Positions 62,801-64,000 of a stretch of DNA of 64,000 nt are shown piece by piece. Both the position numbers and the translations under genes were made by a program. The DNA comes from Sarcocystis neurona (Eukaryota > Apicomplexa > Conoidasida > Eucoccidiorida > Sarcocystidae). Under the pieces are notes generated by a model. That model searched no databases and was not told the DNA's origin. It was given only the letters and a program-made list of their open reading frames with translations. How positions within the stretch are numbered: the stretch's first letter is position 1; each line of letters begins with the position of its first letter. The DNA lies in NCBI GenBank assembly GCA_000727475.1, contig KL647295.1, positions 360,839 to 424,838 on the forward strand, in the 5' to 3' direction.

Positions 62801-64000
62801 CGCCAGCGGCAGCCGCAGGGTGTGGTAGCACATCAAAACCAACAGGAGGGACCGCGACAGAAGCTTCTGCGGACGGAGCAGGGAGCCGGACAGGAGCGGC
62901 AACAACTAGAGCAGCAACAAGAACCGCAGCTGCAGCTGACAACCTCACAGCCACTCCAGCAGGAAGACACCGAACATTTGCAGAACGAGTTGCAGATGGG
63001 TTGGCGTCTCACGAGGATCTGCTGGAGCTGCCGGCAGAGCAGCCGCAACAAAGGACAAAGCTCGTGGTGCGGCAGCAGCAAGCAGCGCGTAGAAAGAATG
63101 AGCAACAGGAAGCCCGGCGAGAGGGAGACGGCAGCGAAGGGGTGCTGCAGCGATATGCGCAAACGCAGCAGCAGAAGGCGCGGAAAGAGAAGCAGCAGCA
63201 GGAGGAACAGCGGCAGCAGCATGGAGAGACAGGGCAGGAAGACAAACTCGGGTTAGCAGCAGCAGTCTTTTCCGCAGTAAAACAGCAGAGCAGCAGCAGC
63301 AGCTTGCACCCGCTGCTACGACGGTTGCTTCTAAAGCAGCGGTGGCAAGCAGCAGCGTCCGGCGATATTGTCGTGCCGCTAGAGGAGGAAGAGGAGCCGC
63401 AGCAGGAAAGGGAAGGTGCTGCGGCTCCCGGAGCAACAGCAGCAGGAGGTGGAGGAGCGTATGCTGCTGCTGCTTCTGTCGTCGCGGCGGGCAGGCACTC
63501 TGCTGCTGCTTTCTTGCACAGCAGCGGCTCCGCAGGGGCAGCAGCTGCTGCTGCTGTCGCGCAGCGACAGGTGTTGGCGCATGCGGCTGCCCTGTGGGAG
63601 TCCGTACCTGTTAATCCTTTTCTCAGAAGAGCAGGTGGTGCAGCAGAAGCACCACCGCCAAGCGCGTCCACGCGGCGCAGTGGCACCGGCCACGACAAAG
63701 ACGCGCTCACCAGCAGCAGCAGCAGGCAAGAGGAAGACAGCTGCGGCAGCAGGAACAGCAGCAACAGCGGTGCAAGTGACTGCTGGGGCAGCAGCACCAT
63801 CAGGAGGGACGGGAAGTACGGAGAAGGAGACAAACGTTCGAGCAACAGCAGCGGAGGAATTTACTGCAGCAACAGAATTCTGAGGTCCGTCGAAGACAGA
63901 CGCGATGGCGAGAACAGCGAGACGTGCAACAGCAGATTGCAGCTGCTGGTGCTACCTTCGGAGGGTGGGGCAGCAGAAGTAGCGTCAGCGGACGCTGCAG
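53837..64000 (+). CDS. Vps8-like WD40 protein (CORVET-type tether), 5' partial gene open at window end
   Basis: Start ATG at 53837 has near-ideal context (ATCACCATGG). Predicted exons: 53837-55176 (donor GTAAGT, phase 2); 55644-59449 (acceptor GTCGCTGCTGCAG, donor GTGAGT, phase 1); 59969 to beyond 64000 (acceptor CTGTTCTTTGCAG). Phases agree. Beta-propeller strands in order: PTCVAVHGNIVAVGSTCGVV (exon 1 end), then VSVSSLALW and RLLVVCVSGAADGSVLLHAS, VFTANAAGTVVRQRVLL, GLLVVCGRRRNVLLWL, REFCIYAARPGGRIWVAD and PLLHRLAYVHRSNFLCWK. Exon 3 adds VWLCDLEQIKVIEQWAFS and VDSSRLQCV, resembling the end of the Vps8 propeller, then helical sequence (TFEELLLPYRGALHALAY). Vps8 is a CORVET subunit that bridges Rab5 membranes. 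Long Ala/Ser/Gln runs sit between strands. Already over 3000 codons, versus about 1400 in animals. Vps41 or another propeller tether is the alternative. A Cys/Ser stretch at 60.87-61.37 kb may hide another intron. Confidence 0.55.
57299..57352. repeat. 18-bp repeat encoding ERPAAG
   Basis: Three tandem 18-base units starting GTGAAAGACCAGCAGCAG (57299, 57317, 57335; the last is diverged). In the Vps8-like frame they encode the hexapeptide ERPAAG, preserving the frame. Confidence 0.85.
57757..57846. repeat. 30-bp repeat encoding SDPSRDA-type decapeptide
   Basis: Three 30-base units, in phase with the Vps8-like frame, encode SDPSKDAGSS, VEPSRDASRS and SDPSRDAASS. Nucleotide differences are mostly conservative at the protein level. 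Together with the preserved period this supports the frame. Confidence 0.8.

Noticed and set aside
1..64000. Search for transposons, retroelements, rRNA, plasmid or viral genes
   Set aside because: No reverse transcriptase, integrase or transposase motif, terminal repeat pair or rRNA-like conserved block was seen in any frame. Diverged remnants could be missed by eye.

Overview
The window looks like nuclear DNA of an Eimeria-type apicomplexan (an avian coccidian). The evidence is dense CAG/GCA/AGC (and CTG/TGC/GCT) triplet repeats that run through coding sequence as homopolymeric runs of Gln, Ala, Ser, Leu or Cys, separated by stretches rich in TA, TG and GTATAC simple repeats. Eukaryotic splice sites (GTAAGT/GTGAGT donors, pyrimidine-tract CAG acceptors) are common. 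I see no bacterial operons, no organelle genes, no rRNA or credible tRNA, no CRISPR array and no recognisable transposon. The genus is inferred from repeat style, not from a database match.

Layout. 0-12.4 kb is a mosaic of triplet-rich blocks holding short, mostly unrecognised candidate genes, separated by TA-rich spacers. 12.7-20.2 kb (minus) fits one five-exon coiled-coil gene whose intron phases all agree (695 aa). 20.7-26.2 kb (minus) holds a large repeat-laden reading frame with an armadillo-like segment. 27.5-33.2 kb (minus) encodes a protein with a PX domain split by an intron, followed by helical-repeat-like sequence. 33.5-34.2 kb is a minisatellite-bearing block. 34.7-51 kb is repeat-poor, with a clear 1080-aa multi-membrane-segment protein at 40.5-43.8 kb and several short open frames of uncertain status. 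51.1-53 kb has small candidates on both strands. 53.8-64 kb (plus) is one very large gene for a WD40 beta-propeller protein most like Vps8 (CORVET tether). It starts at a strong-context ATG and is still open at the window edge.

How the genes fit together. The two genes with recognisable domains both point to the endolysosomal system: PX domains bind phosphoinositides, usually PtdIns3P, and Vps8-type proteins tether early endosomes. Nothing in the sequence shows that they are co-regulated. Because triplet repeats leave most frames open on both strands, frame length alone is weak evidence here. I weighted non-repeat residues, domain motifs, ATG context and phase-compatible splice sites. Exon boundaries are predictions by eye.
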